Positions 35,459 to 48,098 of a DNA stretch of 64,000 bases are shown one piece after another; positions within the stretch are counted from its first letter, which is position 1, and each line of letters opens with the position of its first letter. The stretch is from Euglena gracilis (lineage: Eukaryota > Euglenida > Euglenophyceae > Euglenales), in NCBI GenBank assembly GCA_039621445.1, contig CP154956.1, positions 89,162,482 through 89,226,481 of the forward strand, read 5' to 3'. Under the pieces are notes generated by a model, which had not been told where the DNA came from, ran no database searches, and was given only the letters and a program-made list of their open reading frames with translations. Position numbers and translations under genes: made by a program.

Positions 35459-35700
35459 GAGTCGAAGGGCAAATTAAGAATCAGCCAACTCCGGCGAAAA
35501 AGGCACCAAGCAGGGACTCCTAACCTAACGCAGCAAACAATCCAAACAGCACCGCCGGCGAGCAAGGCATGGCCTCACAAGGGCAAAGTGCGGAGCCCGA
35601 GGTGTCCGCCGGCGAGCCAGGCATGACCTCGCAATGGTAAATTTCGGAGCCCGAAGTGTCCGCTTCCTCCCTGTTCGGTATGCCTTCGGGAATGCGAAAA
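35459..35700 (-). repeat. further DIRS terminal-repeat fragments
   Basis: Contains AGCCAACTCCGGCG, CATGGCCTCACAA and two copies of the CGGAGCCCGA(G/A)GTGTCCG phrase. These match the DIRS ends above and are probably two stacked broken ends. Confidence 0.6.
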
Positions 35701-35779
35701 CCTTCCGACGCCTTCCTTTTGGCAGGGCTCATTCTTTATCGCAATCCCCAATTCTCGATTTAGCCGTGGCAATGATGCG

Positions 35780-36590
35780 CAAATGCGAGTCTTATCCATG
35801 GGTTTATTTTGCTCTGTGAGAAAATTTGCAACATTTGTCGCACTCAGGAACCTATCAATTATGGAGCAATGAAACGCTAAAAAACCCTTCCAAACTGCGA
35901 TGGCGAGAAATCAACGGTGATGGTGACGCAGAAAGGAGGGGGGAGGTGGAGATCGGAGCCAACAAGCTCGCAAAGCAACAGAGAATGAGCAATTGGGGGA
36001 CGACGGAGCTAGAATCCGACCAGCACAAAACAGGGTAGGGAACTGAGTTGCTGAACAAAGCAGTCGCACAATACCACCGGACAATGGAAACGAAGCACCA
36101 GCGTTCTGGCACCAGGGAGGGGGTGGACAGAATCCACAACAATGGAAACCCAGGATTCCAGTGAGGGGATGAGGACGGATGTGAATGCAACAAACGAAAG
36201 GAAAGCATTGGGTGTGATAAGCATCTCTGCTGCACGAAGATGTTGGTTGACCTTCGCAATCTCAAAAAGTTGAGGTGGACGACAAGGACATGCACGTGAG
36301 CCGACGTGATTTTGCGTGGTTTGATGTGTTTGCAAGTCCATTGGACCAGAAATGTCGATGCATGCTTTTTTGCGATGCTTCGCGATGTAGGATTAATTAA
36401 TTAATAATTAAGGATCCAAAAAAGGATTGAATGGGATTAACGGGCCCCTTTGAAACCCCTGTGATTCCGCCACCACCCCCAAAACATCAAAGCTCCCTCG
36501 CGTTCCTCGGAATCCCACACATCCAAATGTAACACACATTCCGACCGACTCCGAAACCAGCCCCCCCCTGCCCAAACCAGCACCGCAGTG
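35780..36590. other. no gene seen
   Basis: Mixed-composition sequence without recognised coding or repeat structure. It has a short AT palindrome-like patch TTAATTAATTAATAATTAA near 36392. Confidence 0.4.
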
Positions 36591-36617
36591 CGGCCGGCGG
36601 CGGGCCGGGCCGGGCGG

Positions 36618-36765
36618 CTACCACAGCTTGCCCCCGGCGTTGCGGGCCTTCGCCGCCCGGGCACCCTCCTGGGCCTGGGAGTACGCCTGCTGCGACGACG
36701 AGGAGTCCATCGCCTGCCCAGTCGGCTTGCCAGATGCCTGGAACTCCGGCTTGGCGTTGGCGGGG
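36618..36765 (-). CDS. possible host 3'-terminal exon
   Basis: A GC-rich island. One minus frame ends KARNAGGKLW and a stop, preceded by SSSSQQAYSQAQEGARAAK. The codon choice (GCC, GCG, AAG, CAG) differs sharply from the surrounding low-complexity DNA. I do not recognise the family, cannot place a clear acceptor site, and see no upstream exon. Confidence 0.3.
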
Positions 36766-36904
36766 TGGGGCGGCTCGGGTGGCGGCGGCAGCACGGCCCC
36801 CCTCGCGCGGAGTGGGCAGGGGGGGGGGGAGGACTGGAAATTGAGCAAAAAAAAAAGGGAGCCCCCGAATCTTTGGGGCAAATCCCCGAGGTAAAACCTC
36901 AAAA

Positions 36905-38030
36905 AAAAAAAACCTCAAGCATGCCGTTTGTTTTACCATTTCTAACTCCCGTTCCCAAAATTTATGTGCTTTGCATCTTTTAATTCTTCTTTTTCCAGTG
37001 GGACAGCGGGGAGAAGCTCCATTTCAACGAACCCCACAGGGAAGGAGCTTCTTGTTTTGAAAGCTGACCGTTGGGTACCTGCTATACAAATTGGAGGATG
37101 AAAAGAAGCTTGTGTTTGCCGAAGAAATTAGATGACACGCTGCAGCCTTTTTTTTCTTCACAATTGAGTGCCACGCAGTGCCACGCCTGCGCTTTGGAAA
37201 GCCAGGCAGTGTTCCATCGATCAGGGTTGCACTGTGGGGTTGAATTCTGCCCCACACGTGTGCGCACCCCTCTTGATTGTCCTTGGCACACGGGTCCTTC
37301 ATTTTCCGGAGAGTCCTCGGGCGAAAGAACCATGCTGGCTGCAGCTCTGCCAACCGCCGAAGGCACAGCGTTGCCGAGCCCAGGGCCATTTCAGAAGATT
37401 GCACTCTGCTGTTTGATGGGTTGCTCTGCCAATATGTTACAGAAATGGGAGCTTGCACAAAAAAAACTTTTGGGCGGTGTGCGCACTCATTATGGCCAAC
37501 CACAACATATTGCAAATTTGCTTTTGTTCCGGGAACTCGAAAAATCCAAAACATCCCAAAACCCCCCCAAAAATTGCACATCTGCAACACCACCGCCAAA
37601 GAGAATGGGTGCAGAAATTCTGCAGAGAAATGTTTCTGATTACTCCTGAGCTGAGGAAACTCTTTTGGGGGGTTTGAGCACACAGGGTTTATCCGGTGTG
37701 AGTCGCTGCCGGGTCCAGCGAACCCCTGCAGAGAGCCCACTTGCTTCGAAAAGGGCCTGGCCGAGGATGTTCCGCATCGCATTGCCGTCCTTGTTGTCGT
37801 CCCCTCCGGGTCCGGTGCGTCGGGCGTTCATGGTGTGTTGATCTGGGCAGGGAGGGGAAAGAGGGGGCGGGCAGAGTTTCGGGGGGGGGCGATGGGCAGG
37901 CGGGGGGGCAGTTGGTCCCAAACCGGGGTTTTACACTCCCAGGGCATGTTCGAGAAGGGCTGGTGAGAACCCCCACCTGGGGGGTGGGGGGTGTCGGACC
38001 ACCCACACACCACGGTTTCCTGAAATTGGG
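36905..38030. other. no gene seen
   Basis: An open plus frame at 37071-37649 has no domain and ordinary composition. I regard it as chance. Confidence 0.4.
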
Positions 38031-38165
38031 GGTATAGGGTTCGGGTTAGGGTTGGGGTATAGGGAAGGGTCGGGGTCAAGGCTTTGTTACCGGGAGATAG
38101 GGGTTGGTTTAGGGTAAAATTAAGGCTAGGGTTGGGGTGAGGGTGAAGGTTAGGGTTCGAAAATG
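38030..38165 (+). repeat. degenerate telomere-like repeat
   Basis: Scattered GGGTTAGGGTT and GTTGGGGT/GTTAGGGTT units, too irregular to be a live telomere. A shorter similar patch is at 57555-57600. Confidence 0.5.
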
Positions 38166-38262
38166 AGTTTCTGATTATTTTGGAGGTGCAGGGTGAGGTT
38201 GGAGTTGCACAAAAATCGAGATTAGATCGAGATTATTGTTGTTATTGTTGGTATTGTTATTG

Positions 38263-38356
<94 letters not shown>
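38263..38356. repeat. (ATC)n microsatellite
   Basis: About 31 uninterrupted units over 94 bp. Confidence 0.95.
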
Positions 38357-38548
38357 GCACTTATTTTTTCTATTCGGGGGGTGATTCACACCAGTAGGTA
38401 TAGGTACGCTGTTCCGCCAGAGTTCGGGACCTGGTTTACTGAGAGTGACCAAACCCCAAAAGGGGGGGGGGTAGGAATCGGAGTTTCGGGTCGAACCCCC
38501 CAGTAGGAGCCGCCACAGGCCAAAAATAGGGGACTCCTAAGCACTACT

Positions 38549-38640
38549 ACGACGACGACGACGACGACGACGACGACCACCACCACCACCACCACCACCA
38601 CCACCACCACCACCACCACCACCACTCTACTAATAATAAT
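38549..38640. repeat. compound (ACG)n(ACC)n(TAA)n microsatellite
   Basis: About nine ACG units run directly into about 16 ACC units and then a short TAATAATAAT. Confidence 0.95.
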
Positions 38641-38839
38641 AAAGAATTTTCTCCGGGATATGACAATCGGTCGACTCGATCTGAAGTGAAGTGATCTGAA
38701 CCTTCCACAGGACAGGGGGTCCCTCTGTTGGATGGTATGGGTCCCGGGTCGCGACTGCACACGTAGGTGGGTGCAACTGGGGGTTGGACCTCCAAATTTG
38801 AGGACTGATGGGTTTTCGGGGCCTAGCAGCCTGTGTGCA

Positions 38840-39200
38840 GGGGGGTCCGCACCCCCCCTGCGAGGAGGGGGGGGGTGGGGGGGGACACCCCCCCCACCTA
38901 AACAGTGGCGCGGGCTGGGTGACCAAAATTTTTTGACCCCCCAAAACGACCAAAAGTGCCACTTTGGGCACTTTTTGGGCAAAAATGTGCCAAAAATGCA
39001 AAAAATTTTCGGCGCAAAGCGCTGGAGGAAAAAATTGACCCTTTTTGGGGGGGTCCCGGAAACCCCCCCCCCCAGGGTCGGTCCGGACCCCCCTGGCAGG
39101 TGGGGGGGGGGGGTCCAGACCCCCCCCTGCGGGCCAGGGGGGGGGGGGACACCCCCCCACCTAAACCATGTACGCCCTCCTTATATCAAACCCTGGTGCA
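38840..39200 (+). repeat. dispersed G/C-run repeat, copy 1
   Basis: Alternating C runs and G runs around a core with TGACCCCCCAAAACGACCAA, GGCGCAAAGCGCTGGAGG and CCATGTACGCCCTCCTTATA. The same blocks in the same order occur at 58078-58487. I see no ends or coding sequence. Confidence 0.75.
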
Positions 39201-39604
39201 GGGTCAAAAAATCAATTTTTCGAAAAATTCCCAAAAGACCCCCCCCCCCGGGACCCAAACTAACCATAGAGGACCCCCCAGTGGCCTGTACAGTCCCCAC
39301 ATGCCCCCGCCCCTCCAGACCGATTTTTTGGCCCCGTACGGGGCCCCCCAAAAAGGGGTTCCCACAGGACTTGGCCGTTTTAAAACCTTCCGGGGGTCCA
39401 AAAAACCCGGTCTGTCTGCCGGGCCACTGGTCGGGCGGGCCTCCCGAGCCGCCGGGCCGGGCCGGGCCGGGCCGGGCCGCCGGGGACCTAAACCTATCAT
39501 GAGTTCCCCTGCGTCTCCTGGACCCCACACCTCGAATAGAAATAATGAGCGTACCCCTTCATTTCTGTTTTAACAGAAATACCCACTGCCGTATGGCACA
39601 CTTG

Positions 39605-39627
39605 TTATTCTTCTTCTTCTTCTTCTT

Positions 39628-39657
<30 letters not shown>
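39605..39657. repeat. (TTC)n microsatellite
   Basis: About 17 units. Confidence 0.95.
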
Positions 39658-39658
<1 letters not shown>

Positions 39659-39749
39659 TTTAAGACGCATGCCCAGAACCACAAAAAAATGTGATTTTGT
39701 TGTTATTTTGGAGGTTTAGGCTCAGGGTTTGGGGTTTTAGATTCAAATG

Positions 39750-40560
39750 ATTTGTCCCATAGTTCCCCCAAAAATGTGTGAGTTGTTGCCAGGGCAGAAC
39801 GGGAAGGCCTGGTGGGGGGGGTGGTCGCCCCCCCCCCCACCCGGGAGGTTGGGGGGGGGGTGGGTCGACCCCCCACCCACCACAGCATTTCCACCGATTT
39901 CGGGGAAACGGGTATTTTGGCCAGAAAAATTTTTGAAAATTTTTTTGAAAAATGAACCCAAAACGCATGGTTTTTTGATGGAAAACCACATTTTTTCCAC
40001 AAAAAATCTCAAAAATTTCCGTCCTAAAAACTGGTACTTTTCAGGAGGGGGGCAAAAAAAACGAAGGTCAGAAAAAGTGGACAAAATTTTGGCACAGTCA
40101 AATTTTACTGACATTCTTTCTCGTTGAACCTTTTTGGACTTTCAATGACATTTTTTTTGAAATTTCTTTCAAAATCAACATTTTGAGAAAATGTCGAATT
40201 TTTGGAAGGTGTGAAAAAATGGGGTTTTGGGTGGTTTTCGGGGGGGACCCCCGATATGGGTCCCAAAATGGGTCAAAAAAACACCCGGCGCAGAAGGCGC
40301 CGGAAAATTTTTTTGGGGTCCAAAAATTGGTGCTCCCGGAAATACGGGAAGAGGTGGTGGGGGGGTGGTCGACCCCCCCCCCCCCCCCACCACCCTGGCT
40401 ACATCGGCGATTCCCGTACAGCCCTAGTTGTTGCCCCCCCCCCCCAGTGGCTAACAAAAGAACTTTGTGGAGCGACATCGGCACCGATTTGTTTCAGCGG
40501 TTCTTCTCCGACCAAATTCACGTGAACAAATAATTCGAGCTGCTCCCCCCCCCCCCCGGG
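39750..40560. repeat. G-run/C-run hairpin-rich region
   Basis: Several pairs of long G and C runs face each other around GGTCGACC-like centres (39809-39880 and 40351-40390). CGGCGCAGAAGGCGCCGG near 40286 is a short palindrome. No gene seen. Confidence 0.55.
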
Positions 40561-43500
40561 CTAGTTGCCACTTGGCCCTGCTTGACCAGCTTGGCCAGCT
40601 TAGCCAGCTTGGCCCAATGGGGAGTTGGCCTCCCCTCCATGTCCATCAATGTGGCTGAGGACAACTTCCTGGAGTGGGGGGAGGGCTGAACGGGAACCCC
40701 TGGAAACCCGTTTCCAGATTTCCAGGGGCGCCGATTTTAAAATTTTCCTCTTGATTAACACGATCCTTCTCAACCTAGGCTAAGATTTCTTCAGGGTTTC
40801 AAAAATAGTTGCCAAGGGAAGTTTTTTTTTCTCCTGAAACAATTGGAATCACAGGACAATATTACATACGTTGAGCATTTCTTTTGTTGTGCAAAATGTA
40901 ATCATTGCAATGATGTGCAAAGTGCAATGATCTTCCTTCAATGAAATGAAGGCGTGATACCAATCTGCATCTCTAAACTCCCATTTATAACCCCCCTCAC
41001 ATCCTAACCATGCCATTGCTTACGACCCCCCCGGGGGGGGTCACTTTCCACTTTCAAAAAACCAGTCAGTCACTTTTCAAAAACAGTCACCCACTTCCGA
41101 CCCCCCTCTGGGGGGGTTCGGTCACTTTGGCCACTTGGCCAAAAAAAAAGGCCAAAAATCAAAGGATTTTAGTCAAAAATCCCAAAAAATTTTTACGGCG
41201 CCTTCTGCCCCGGGTAGTCACTTTCGGCCAAACCTGGCCCACCCCCCCCCGGGGGGGGGTCTGGAGCCGAAAACCAGTCAGTGACTCCGAAGAAACCAGT
41301 CAGTCACCCCCCGGGGGGACACACCTTAAGATCCCGACCCCCGAATTAACTCCGCAAACCCCCAAACTGGATCCAAACCCTGGGGTTATAAATCGGGGAG
41401 TTACGCTCCTGCAGACGTGCCCTGTGTGCTAGTATAGCAGTATAGGGCACGTGTGTGCTATCTAGGTGAGGAACATTGCCTGGTGGCGCACGGTCAAGGA
41501 ATCAAATGAGCGGGGGGTCATGACCTCCCTCCCCCTGTACAAAAGATTTTGCGGCCAGGCTGTTTTTTACCAACCCAGGGGGGGGGGAGTGCCTTGGGGC
41601 GCCAGGCAAGCACGACCCCCCCGGCTCGGGGGGGGGGGTCGGATTTCGGCCTGTGCCCAGGTACATTCCTTTGAAATTAGGCCATTTTTGGCTCCCCGGC
41701 GCCGAAGGCGCCGGGGTTTGTGCTAGGGCACTTTTGGCCGTGTGCCCCCCCCCCCCCTGTGGGGGGTCAGAGCGCCTTGGAGTGCCTGCCCAGGCAGGCA
41801 ACCCCCCCCCCCCCGGGGTGGGGTCGGCACCACCTTAAAAACAGCCTTTTTGCAGCGCCATAAAGTGCCACAAAATTTTCCAGGATGGGGATGGATTCCA
41901 GGTGGGAACACCTGGAAGGGTAGAGAACAGGATCCAAAAAACGTTTGTTGTGCAAAGAAAAAGAAAAAGCACAACAAACTTTGCGACTTTTGAAGCAAAT
42001 CTTTTGTTGGACTCGCAAATTCAAAAAAATTGTGTGTAGTCTGACGTCAAGGTGACGTTCAGAACCAAATTTTAAGAAAAGCAACACTGCCGCGATACAA
42101 GCTGCAAAACGGGCCCCCACCGGTATCCCGGGACCTGGGGACAAATGGCCGCGAGAACGGGGGGGTGCGGGGGGCAAACGCTGCCCAACCCACCGGCAGC
42201 CGTCCGCGGCACTCCTCGGGGGCTCGGCCACCCAGCGGGCCCCTGGCGTCGTGTGGCGGGGCCCCTGGGGGCGTCTTGGTGAAGGTGTCACTTCCTTTTC
42301 TTGAGTGATGTCCGCTGAAGCAAACCTTGCCATGCAGATACAGAATTCAAAAAAGCAAAAGTCCCGGGAAACAGGAATCTTGCCACATTCCAGGGGACTC
42401 CAAGCTGAAATTCTGGTGGTGCAAATGTGCTTCACAATGGAGCCCATTCCCCCCGTGGCACGGGCGGCACTGCCAGTGAATGCTGCTTCCAACCTGCGAA
42501 ACAGCTGTCGCCCACACTGCCCGCGTGTGCTTCGCTGCCAGCCCTGCTCATCTTATTGCCATTCAGCATTCGAAAAAAGACTTCCAACATGATCAGCTGG
42601 AAAATGGCATGGAAAAATCTTTGGCTGATCACCCTCATTGGGGCTGGAACTGGGCCCACCTGGGTTGTTAAATGAAATAAACAGCAATGTCCCCAAAAAC
42701 TGCCAACTGCGTAAAATAAATCTTTTTTTTCTCCCAAGCCCTTTTTTTGCCATGCGAGAAAAAAGGAAGCCCAAAACATTCAGTTCACTGAGAAAATGCA
42801 TTTGAGCTTTTGACTCCATCAGGGGAACTGCAATCTGAGGCATTGAAGGAAAGGGTCATTTCTGGTTCGTCTTGAATGGTTTGCATGTTTATTCAGCGCA
42901 ACTCGTGTTCAGCACATTCTGGAATGATGTTTCCTTCGCTAAAATCGAAGACCAAGGCGTTTCGGATCCAGCTTCACCATCCATGATATTTCTGCTGCAC
43001 CTTTCCCTCTCAAAGGTGAATTTTGATGGTTGGCCCTGGGGATATACAATGGGGGGCATGTTCTGGATTTGGGCTGGACAACAATTTGTCGCTCGCCCAC
43101 CTTACTGTGCTTGTTCAAATTCGATAATTTTGAACAAATAATTCCAAAAATACCTGTATGAAATTCAAGCAGCTTACTCAACCGGACCTTAAAAGTGCAA
43201 ACGGGGGGAAATTTAGACCATCTGCAAAAGCCAACACTGCCTGCTGAATGACAATCTTCTGCATCCTTCGCTGTCTCATTCCTGCTTCTCTGTCATGTCC
43301 TGGAATCAGAGGCATGGACTCAGATCCGAGGAAATAGACTGTGAAATCCCACCATTCTCCAAGACAAAGAACCTTTTCCAGTATTGGCTGAATTCTCACG
43401 GTGTGAGCCAGACCAAAGAAGTTCCCCATGTGCCAACCAACACGTTCAAAAGGTCTGTCTCAAATGTGCCTTTCTCTTCGCATTTTCTGTGTGGTTTTGC

Positions 43501-44480
43501 ACCACCCAGTGACTTGCCATCAGGCTTCTTTTAAGACCCCCAGAGGGGGAGTCCCCCGCGCACCCGCCCTGCACGGGAACCCCCAAAAATCAGGCCGTCG
43601 AAGGGCATTTCTCAAAAAAAAGTTTGGCGCTTTGCACCATACCATGCCCACATACCCACACCCATACCTAGAGCCTGCTTGCCATGCGGCATTTACTTTT
43701 CGACAGCCACAGATCATTTCCGCCACAATTTCTTGAGATCCACAAAGTGACCCCGCCCATTGCTAGGAGGTTTTTTGTTGTGGGAGTTTCTCATAGGTGG
43801 CTCCTAATGCCTGTCCCCATCCTCCTTGCAGTCTTTTGTAAGGTCGGACTGTGAACCTGGTCCGAAACTTTGGAGAGTCTGAGGGGGGTGAGGAAACGTG
43901 GAGTGATGGAGCTGCTTCCGCGGATGAGGTGCGCGAGGGTCACAATGGGAGTGAGGGAGGGACCGAGGGGAGGAAGAAGATGAAGAAAGAGGGAGGGTTC
44001 CAAAAAGATCCGCAAGAAATATAGCCCCCCAATATATTGATGCCAGCACCTCCACATGGGGTAACAATTGAAATCAGCCCTGGAAATAATTTAAAAACGG
44101 AAGCTGCTTCTTCATGGTGAGACTGTGAGTGGCATTTACCTTTGTTGATTGAAACCCATTGTCGTGCCTGGCCCAGCTCCAACACCAGTGCGTTCCAAAA
44201 AGCAGCTCCACATTGCTGCCTGCTTTTCCAAAGCAGTGACACCAACTCTGCTTTTGCCTGCACTGGACAAGAGCGATTTTGTCTGTTGCACCTCCGACAA
44301 TTGTGCTCGACTGCTCCCGTTTAACATGGCATTTCTTGGGGTTTCTTATATCTTGGCCAACCAAGAGCTCCCAAGGGGTTTCTTAAGGGTGGGTGACGGT
44401 CCGAAAATGCCCAAAGGGTTTCATATAAGTGAGGGTTTCTTATAATGGAGGGTTTCCCCTGGGTGTTCAGAAATAAACAT
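40560..44480. other. no supported gene; short palindromes
   Basis: Includes C/G-run patches (41022-41045, 41235-41262, 41745-41822), the palindrome CGGCGCCGAAGGCGCCGG near 41698, and a GC-rich patch 42100-42280 whose coding strand I cannot decide. No recognised domain. Confidence 0.4.
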
Positions 44481-44549
44481 TGCAGCTTGCGTGCTGCCAG
44501 AAGCCCATGGTCTCGGGTGTCCTGCGTGCGACTTCGGGGGCCGCGGGGG
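44440..44549 (-). CDS. possible continuation of a host exon, left of the large TIR element
   Basis: If the 44559-49455 element and one 9-bp duplication are removed, the minus frame from 49630 runs on through here without a stop (after PAAAVPAEE: HPPRPPKSHAGHPRP). This supports, weakly, that the element lies in a former exon or open frame. Confidence 0.25.
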
Positions 44550-44558
44550 ATGTTCCTC

Positions 44559-44771
44559 GGGTCTACGGCAAAAATGGAATCCCTCCGAGGAGGTTACCTG
44601 CCAGAGGCTCCAGGGAGGCTCCAGGGAGGCTCAGGTAACCAGCCTCCAGGGAGGCTCCCCTCCAGGGAGCCTCCAGGGAGGCTTAGATAACCAGCCTCCC
44701 TGGAGCCTCCCCGGAGGGAGGCTCCAGGGAGGCTCCAGGGAGGCTCAGGTAACCAGTTTTGTACACAGGCC
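44559..44771 (+). repeat. left TIR with CTCCAGGGAGGCT array
   Basis: Contains about ten short units of GGCTCCAGGGA and its complement, which are partly self-complementary. Confidence 0.7.
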
Positions 44772-45022
44772 GACAGTGGGACAGGTGGAGTGCAGTGATG
44801 CAATGTGTGGTGCTGCAGACTCGGAATGCATGAATCAGCAGTTGCTCACCGGGGATGTGACATGGGATACTGCAGGCACAGCGAGGCACAAGAAGAAGAC
44901 ATGCGAAACATCTGGACCGTGGGCTGGTTCTTTGTGGCGAGGGAGGGACACTTAGGGGAGTGCTGTGATTAGAAAACCACAATTGCGCAACAGGACGACA
45001 GAGTGGAGGGGGGGAAATGCTC

Positions 45023-45652
45023 TCAAATAGATGCAATGGGAGGCTGTTCCTGCACGCTGTCAGTGTGTTGAGCTGGTGGTTGTATCACGTCCTGTGACAC
45101 CAAATCCCGCAGCCTTTGGCGCTTCCGGAGGGGAGGTATTGGGGTGTTGCCTGTTGGGGTTACTGGCTGGGGGGACACGTCAAACTCCACCGGCAGCGGC
45201 TGTTGTGCAAATGGTACGCAATTGTCCAAGAGATTGTACCGTTGAGATTCCTGTGAATGTCCGGGCAGCCCGCAAGTCTACTGTGCCCTGGATCCCATAT
45301 TTAACGAAGAGATAAATGATCTGCGTGTGCAAATGTCATTCCCAGTGGTGGAAATTGGTGCCAAGTAAAACACGTACGAGGTGTTGTTGTATGTTCGCAA
45401 CCTCGTCTTCACACACAAATATGGCGGTTCGCACATTCGGAATCTGTTGCACTCCTCTTGGGCAGCTGCCGCAGAAGCTGCGGCATTACACCATCCGGGA
45501 CTCTCAAGAAGAAGACGCTCAGAGGCGTCTTCTTCCTCATTATTAAGGGCAGCAGAAAAGGGGCGTATTATTATGAAGGGCAGAATCCCAACATTACCCA
45601 AAGACGGAAAGTGTTGGAAAGACCTCACCCAAAAACATAATGCTGGCGACAC
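45023..45652 (-). CDS. unknown ORFs inside the TIR element
   Basis: Two minus frames (45278-45652 and 45023-45229) are separated by a stop or short intron. The second encodes a Pro/Gln-rich segment with PPLRKRQRLRDLVSQD and ends in PIASI. No family recognised. Confidence 0.3.
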
Positions 45653-46296
45653 GGCAGCGAGATGGTGAGTCTGCAGGGCGCCACGCAGGTCCTCGGCCGA
45701 TGTCAGGGGAGTGAGTCCGCTGTCCGTGGTCAGGACCGTTTGCCTTGCAGTAAAGCCTGTTAAATGGGAAATGTTTTACGGGAAAGATTGCGTTAAAAAT
45801 GGCGACCGTTTTGAAAGGCCGCAAAGGAGCCCAAAAAAAAAATCACCGGAAACAGGACTCAGGGAAAGAGGTCGCCGGGTAAAGGCTTTTAAAAAAAAAC
45901 ACTGGGAGCACGTGCACGTGGGCCTGCTGATCCACCCAGATTTGCAGAGGTTCGCCAATACCACGCAAACGGTGACTTGCCGAAACAGCGGAGCAATGTG
46001 CTCCCACTTCTCAGTGGGAATCAACGTGAATATTAGAAAGGAGAGACATGGCGACGTGATGTAGTGTGATGATTTTTTTTTGGCAAAGAAAAACACTGCA
46101 TATGTGGGCAGCTAGCCGGTCCCAGCTGTTGGATTCCAAGGTAGATGCCAGCTGATGCTGACAATTTGTTCCAGAAAAATTCCCAACCAACGGACCAGAT
46201 TGGTCAGGGGGCCAGCCTTTCAGAAGCACTGCGATTTTTCACTCGCTTCTGCGATGGGAACCGCCTTGGACCTCGACGACCACCCTGAACCTGGAC

Positions 46297-46911
46297 GTGA
46301 GTCATCTGATGGTCCATGAAACACACACTGGTCTGCTGCAGCCTGAGCACATCAAGAACGTCTGGACCTTCTACCGTGATGCCAGTGCTGATTATTTGGA
46401 AGCCGTGGTGGCCCTTCGTCAAACTCCTGCAGACCACTCCCCAGGGACAAAAATCTGCAAATCTTTCCACGCGCAACTGCGCAAGCATCATGGACTGACA
46501 GGCCGGAAGGACTTGTACAAAACCACTATGTGGTTGGACCTGATCGCGCGCTCGTGGAATTACTCCATGTTGGAGTTTCCAATGACTCCGGCTGCCATGG
46601 ACACACGAGGCCCTGAACCACAACAGGTGCAACGTCTCCGCACAGTACAGCAAACGGAGGTGCTGCAGCGCATGGAATCCCAGTTCCTCAGTGAGGCCCA
46701 TTCGATGACGAACGAACAGCGGTGGAACACGTACAAGACATTCCTCAGTGCTGGTGGCACCTTCCAAATGCCGGATCACACGGCTGCCGGACTGGCACAA
46801 AGGGGATTCCCCACAAGATGCTCAGCACAAACCAAACTGGGGAAGGACGAGCTCAAAATCATCAAGAAGGCACTCACATCTTTGGCAACAAAGGGTTCCT
46901 CCCAAAGTTGA
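46297..46911 (+). CDS. unknown protein inside the TIR element, first segment
   Basis: 204 codons from ATG 46297. Balanced, globular-looking composition (HIKNVWTFYRDASADYLEAV, YKTTMWLDLIARSWNYSML) with conserved-looking aromatic residues. It ends in a Lys-rich stretch. I do not recognise a transposase or any other family. The frame probably continues in the next segment after a frame change near 46900-46940, where there is a G run of ten. Confidence 0.45.
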   Translation: MSHLMVHETHTGLLQPEHIKNVWTFYRDASADYLEAVVALRQTPADHSPGTKICKSFHAQLRKHHGLTGRKDLYKTTMWLDLIARSWNYSMLEFPMTPAAMDTRGPEPQQVQRLRTVQQTEVLQRMESQFLSEAHSMTNEQRWNTYKTFLSAGGTFQMPDHTAAGLAQRGFPTRCSAQTKLGKDELKIIKKALTSLATKGSSQS

Positions 46912-46939
46912 CAAAGTTGAAGGGGGTGTCCCCACAACA

Positions 46940-47347
46940 GGTGGGGGGGGGGGGCATGGCGTTGCATGGCAGTTCGAATTTGCTTTCTCTAGTGTAGCAG
47001 CCAAATTTCGGGTGTGCGCAAACCAGACTGCTGTATTAAATGCTGCAGCTGGCTGTGGTCTGGGGGGGGGATCTGGTCAACTTTGCCAACATTGTCAGGG
47101 AAGATTCCGGAACGTTCCACGCTGGATCGCCACTTGCAAGCTGGGAAACGCCCGCACTGCAGCATGGGTGACCCGTGTGCTGAGGGCTCTGCTGAAGGAC
47201 ATGCATCGTACAGCTCTGCAGAAAGGAACAACCACAGAAGCCCTGCCGGTTAACTTCAGCCAATTGACCCGGGAGGAGACCACAGCCGAAGACGCGGACT
47301 CCGAGGGGACTGATGGCTCTGAATCCACTGTGTCCCTGCCAAACTAA
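46940..47347 (+). CDS. unknown protein inside the TIR element, second segment
   Basis: Frame 2 (open from 46748), plausible from about 46960. It reads TAAWVTRVLRALLKDMHRTA, then an acidic Thr/Glu/Ser tail (TREETTAEDADSEGTDGSES) and a stop at 47345. It may be the C-terminus of the preceding protein or a separate exon. Confidence 0.4.
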   Translation, partial: GGGGGHGVAWQFEFAFSSVAAKFRVCANQTAVLNAAAGCGLGGGSGQLCQHCQGRFRNVPRWIATCKLGNARTAAWVTRVLRALLKDMHRTALQKGTTTEALPVNFSQLTREETTAEDADSEGTDGSESTVSLPN

Positions 47348-47582
47348 TACCTCACACCTATATACGCTATGAATGCTGTGCACATGTACCTCTGAAAATT
47401 AAAAATGTGCACCGTGGTCGTGCCCACCGCAGTATAAAGGCGAGTCCACCCCTTCAAGATCCAACGACAAAGTCTGCCGTCATAGCCCGTGCAACGAGTT
47501 TCCTGGGGCTTAGGATATGCAACACTCTCAAAAGCATGTTCCCAAACAGACGTAAAAATATTGCACAGCCCGACCCAAGGTT

Positions 47583-47867
47583 TTAAATGATTTTGCACAT
47601 GCAAACAAGAGGAAATTGGGAATGAGAGGAATGCATTACCCACGGAGTGGTTGCACCGGCATCGTCCACAACCACCCAGCGGCACAAAATCCTGATCGTT
47701 GGATCTTCTGCAGCGTGTGCGTCCGGGGGACTTTCGGTGGTGACAGTTGCAACATCGTCTCGTGGCGCACACTCACTCTGCATGTCTGAGAAGCCGTCTC
47801 CTGTTGCCATCCCCTCCTCCTGGCGAGCAACCTGTTCTGCATTTGGAAGACTTGCATCAGGTGGCAA
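47583..47867 (-). CDS. possible exon inside the TIR element
   Basis: The minus frame begins MPPDASLPNAEQVARQEEGM and is acidic and Ala/Pro-rich. Function unknown. Confidence 0.25.
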   Translation of the reverse strand: MPPDASLPNAEQVARQEEGMATGDGFSDMQSECAPRDDVATVTTESPPDAHAAEDPTIRILCRWVVVDDAGATTPWVMHSSHSQFPLVCMCKII

Positions 47868-48057
47868 TGAGGCACCAGGTACTGCATCCGCAGTTGGTTC
47901 CGCGGTGGGTTACCTTCAGAGATCCGTGAACACCCAAATTCCCAACCTACATCCTAAGTCCAAGACGCTTCTGAGCGGTGATGCAAATGGCTCTGAATCC
48001 ACAAGAGGACATGTGGGATAGATAGCATAGGCCGGATAGCATAGGCTGTCAGACAAA

Positions 48058-48060
48058 AAA

Positions 48061-48092
<32 letters not shown>

Positions 48093-48098
48093 AATAAT
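48058..48098. repeat. (ATG)n microsatellite
   Basis: About eleven units, grading into ATAATAAT; a short (ATGG)n lies near 48318-48337. Confidence 0.9.

Noticed and set aside
37071-37649. 192-codon plus-strand frame
   Set aside because: No domain, no codon bias distinct from the background, no repeat or splice context.
38030-38165. Telomere or chromosome end
   Set aside because: Units are too irregular and the sequence continues for 26 kb with other features.
38175-38982. Poly-Asp, poly-Met, poly-His and poly-Val frames
   Set aside because: They are translations of the (ATC)n and (ACG)n(ACC)n microsatellites.
46204-46800. 198-codon minus-strand frame inside the TIR element
   Set aside because: Opposite a better plus-strand frame with more protein-like composition.
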